Assembly (NCBI GenBank): GCA_964468415.1
Contig: CAYXUS010000276.1
Span: 1 to 64,000, forward strand
Reading direction: 5' to 3'
Source: Caldithrix sp964468415
GTDB taxonomy: Bacteria > Calditrichota > Calditrichia > Calditrichales > Calditrichaceae
Length of the DNA stretch: 64,000 bases
The position numbers and the translations under genes were made by a program. The number at the start of each line of letters is the position of its first letter. The stretch's first letter is position 1. Below, in pieces: positions 62,632 to 64,000 of this stretch. The notes under the pieces were generated by a model that saw nothing but the letters and a program-made list of their open reading frames with translations, had not been told where the DNA came from and did no database searches.

Positions 62632-63987
62632 ATGCAATCACAAATTTTGATTGTAGATGATTACATCGATCATGCCGAAAATTTGAAAGAAATTCTACGG
62701 TTAAATCACTACTTTTGTCAAACAGCCTACACAGCAGAAGATGCATTAAAAAAAATAAAAAAGCGGAGTTTCGATTTAATTCTACTTGATGATAAATTAC
62801 CCGGCATGGATGGCCTTGAATTGGTGCGTTTGTTGCGTGAGGAGAACAATGATGTGCCTGTTATTATGTTTTCGGCATTTGGTGATTCGCATAAAGGCAG
62901 CGAGGCGGCCAAATTAGGCGTTTACGATTTTATTCCCAAAGGCGATGATCTCAATGAACTTTACGACGCCATCGAAACGACCATCCAGAAATATCAAATA
63001 CTCGCCAGTCAAAAATTCGATGCTCAATATTTTCAGCAAAAGTACAATTTTATTGGCATTAGTCCGCAAATAAAGGAAATTTTCAAAACCATAGAACATT
63101 TGGCTAATTCCGATGCGCGTGTTTTGATTACCGGAGAAACAGGAGTAGGGAAAAATCTTTTAGCCGAACTCATCCACCAGATTAGTCCCCGGGCCTCCAA
63201 ACCCTTTGTGTGGTTAGACTGCCCGGCCATTCCGGAGACCTTATTGGAATCCGAATTATTTGGCCATGAGCGAGGCGCCTTCACCGGTGCGGTGCGGCGA
63301 CGAATCGGAAGACTCTACTTTGCCGACCAGGGCACACTTCTGGTTGATCAGATTGATGACCTGTCATTAGCCATGCAGGCGAAATTTTTGCGCTTTATCG
63401 AAACCGGTGAATTTGAGCCACTGGGAAGTACGAATAAAATCAAAGTTGATCTGAGAGTTATTTCCACTTCCAATGAAGACTTGAATGAAAAAATCAATCA
63501 GCAACAGTTTAGGCAAGATTTGTATTATCGAATTGCACAGGTTGAGATTTTTATTCCTCCCTTGCGTGAACGTAAAGAGGACATCCCTTTTTTGGCACGC
63601 CATTTCATTCGAAGAAATTGTATTAAATATCAGAAACCCATTTTTGATCTTACATCCGGTGCCTTAGATTTAATGCTTGAGTACGAATGGCCCGGTAATG
63701 TTCGTGAATTACAATTCTTTATCGAAAATGTTGTTCTTCTAAAAAAGGAAGGACCAATTTTTGCAAAAGACGTTGAAATGCTGCTTGGCAACCGATTGAA
63801 AAACTGGCAATTAGTAAAACTACGTCCCTTACGCGAAGCAAAAGAAGAATTTGAGAAATCGTACATTGAGCAAGTTTTAGCCCAGACAAATGGCAATATT
63901 AGTAAAGCGGCCAAAATATTGGGCATTGACCGCTCCAATCTTTACAAAAAAATTCAGTATTACAGAATTCTCTTGAAGCCTGCATGA
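62632..63987 (+). CDS. NtrC-type sigma-54 activator with altered Walker B
   Basis: 451 residues. Receiver 1-120 (VDDY, LILLDDKLPGMDG, FIPKGD). AAA+ domain 140-375: Walker A GETGVGKNLLAE near 168, sigma-54 loop GAFTGA near 215, arginine-finger region FRQDLYYRI, sensor II WPGNVREL. The Walker B motif reads TLLVDQIDD: Asp239 is kept, but the catalytic Glu is Gln240. A Fis-type helix-turn-helix (GNISKAAKILGIDRSNLYKK) ends the protein. GGAGG precedes the start. It is the likely partner of the upstream propeller kinase. Confidence 0.93.
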   Translation: MQSQILIVDDYIDHAENLKEILRLNHYFCQTAYTAEDALKKIKKRSFDLILLDDKLPGMDGLELVRLLREENNDVPVIMFSAFGDSHKGSEAAKLGVYDFIPKGDDLNELYDAIETTIQKYQILASQKFDAQYFQQKYNFIGISPQIKEIFKTIEHLANSDARVLITGETGVGKNLLAELIHQISPRASKPFVWLDCPAIPETLLESELFGHERGAFTGAVRRRIGRLYFADQGTLLVDQIDDLSLAMQAKFLRFIETGEFEPLGSTNKIKVDLRVISTSNEDLNEKINQQQFRQDLYYRIAQVEIFIPPLRERKEDIPFLARHFIRRNCIKYQKPIFDLTSGALDLMLEYEWPGNVRELQFFIENVVLLKKEGPIFAKDVEMLLGNRLKNWQLVKLRPLREAKEEFEKSYIEQVLAQTNGNISKAAKILGIDRSNLYKKIQYYRILLKPA

Positions 63988-64000
63988 TTTATGCTCCATT

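Overview
The window is a gene-dense chromosomal segment of roughly 47 percent G+C by eye, with no phage, insertion sequence, CRISPR array or RNA gene that I can recognise. The gene content suggests a Gram-negative, probably anaerobic or facultatively anaerobic heterotroph of the FCB superphylum. Calditrichota (Caldithrix-like) is my best guess, with moderate confidence. Reasons are a PorV/PorQ-type outer-membrane protein, many lipoproteins with clear lipoboxes, FCB-type exported hydrolases (M64 peptidase, GH97 glycosidase, DPP III-like peptidase), and a ferredoxin-dependent 2-oxoacid oxidoreductase beside a YgfK flavo-iron-sulfur protein. Shine-Dalgarno sequences are common, and several genes start with GTG.

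Positions 1-16783 are mostly housekeeping. They hold the 3' part of dnaE, dtd, a PASTA protein, rpe, a polyprenol-kinase-like membrane protein, an outer-membrane barrel, a minus-strand pair (TPR lipid-envelope-type protein and rqcH), then yicC, gmk, coaB, a family-4 uracil-DNA glycosylase, dnaB and a bifunctional Rel. Many neighbours overlap by ATGA or GTGA junctions, so they are probably operons.

Positions 16784-28064 hold an alpha/beta-hydrolase lipoprotein, an orphan response regulator, class II fructose-bisphosphate aldolase, then ygfK and korAB, closed by a very strong terminator and followed by an HD-GYP response regulator. The ygfK-korAB order suggests an NAD(P)H-ferredoxin link at the 2-oxoglutarate node.

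Positions 28065-38292 are regulatory and stress related: LapA-like and SPOR envelope proteins, a Crp/Fnr regulator, a GAF/PAS histidine kinase and a TauE/SafE exporter, then a SpoIIE-type phosphatase, a STAS anti-anti-sigma factor and a GH13_18 phosphorylase resembling glucosylglycerate phosphorylase. A nuclease-fold/outer-membrane-barrel fusion follows.

Positions 38292-54136 carry exported proteins and transport: a TolB-like lipoprotein, M64 peptidase, a geranylgeranyl-reductase-family flavoprotein, a DPP III-like lipoprotein, lplA, an SDR, NhaC, an exported MsrA, a membrane-tethered solute-binding protein paired with a histidine kinase, and a GH97 glycosidase. Positions 54137-64000 contain greA, PspC-type membrane proteins, an FmdB zinc ribbon, an orphan PIN protein, a receiver-DHp protein without an ATPase domain, an M48 peptidase, an RpiB/LacB-like protein, and a two-component pair made of an FG-GAP-propeller histidine kinase and an NtrC-type activator.

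The items most worth a second look are the NtrC-type activator whose Walker B glutamate is glutamine, the degenerate octamer array between it and its kinase, the propeller-sensing kinase, the kinase-less receiver-DHp protein, the binding-protein/kinase pair without a permease, the dead-nuclease/barrel fusion, and the CoaB whose CoaC half has decayed.
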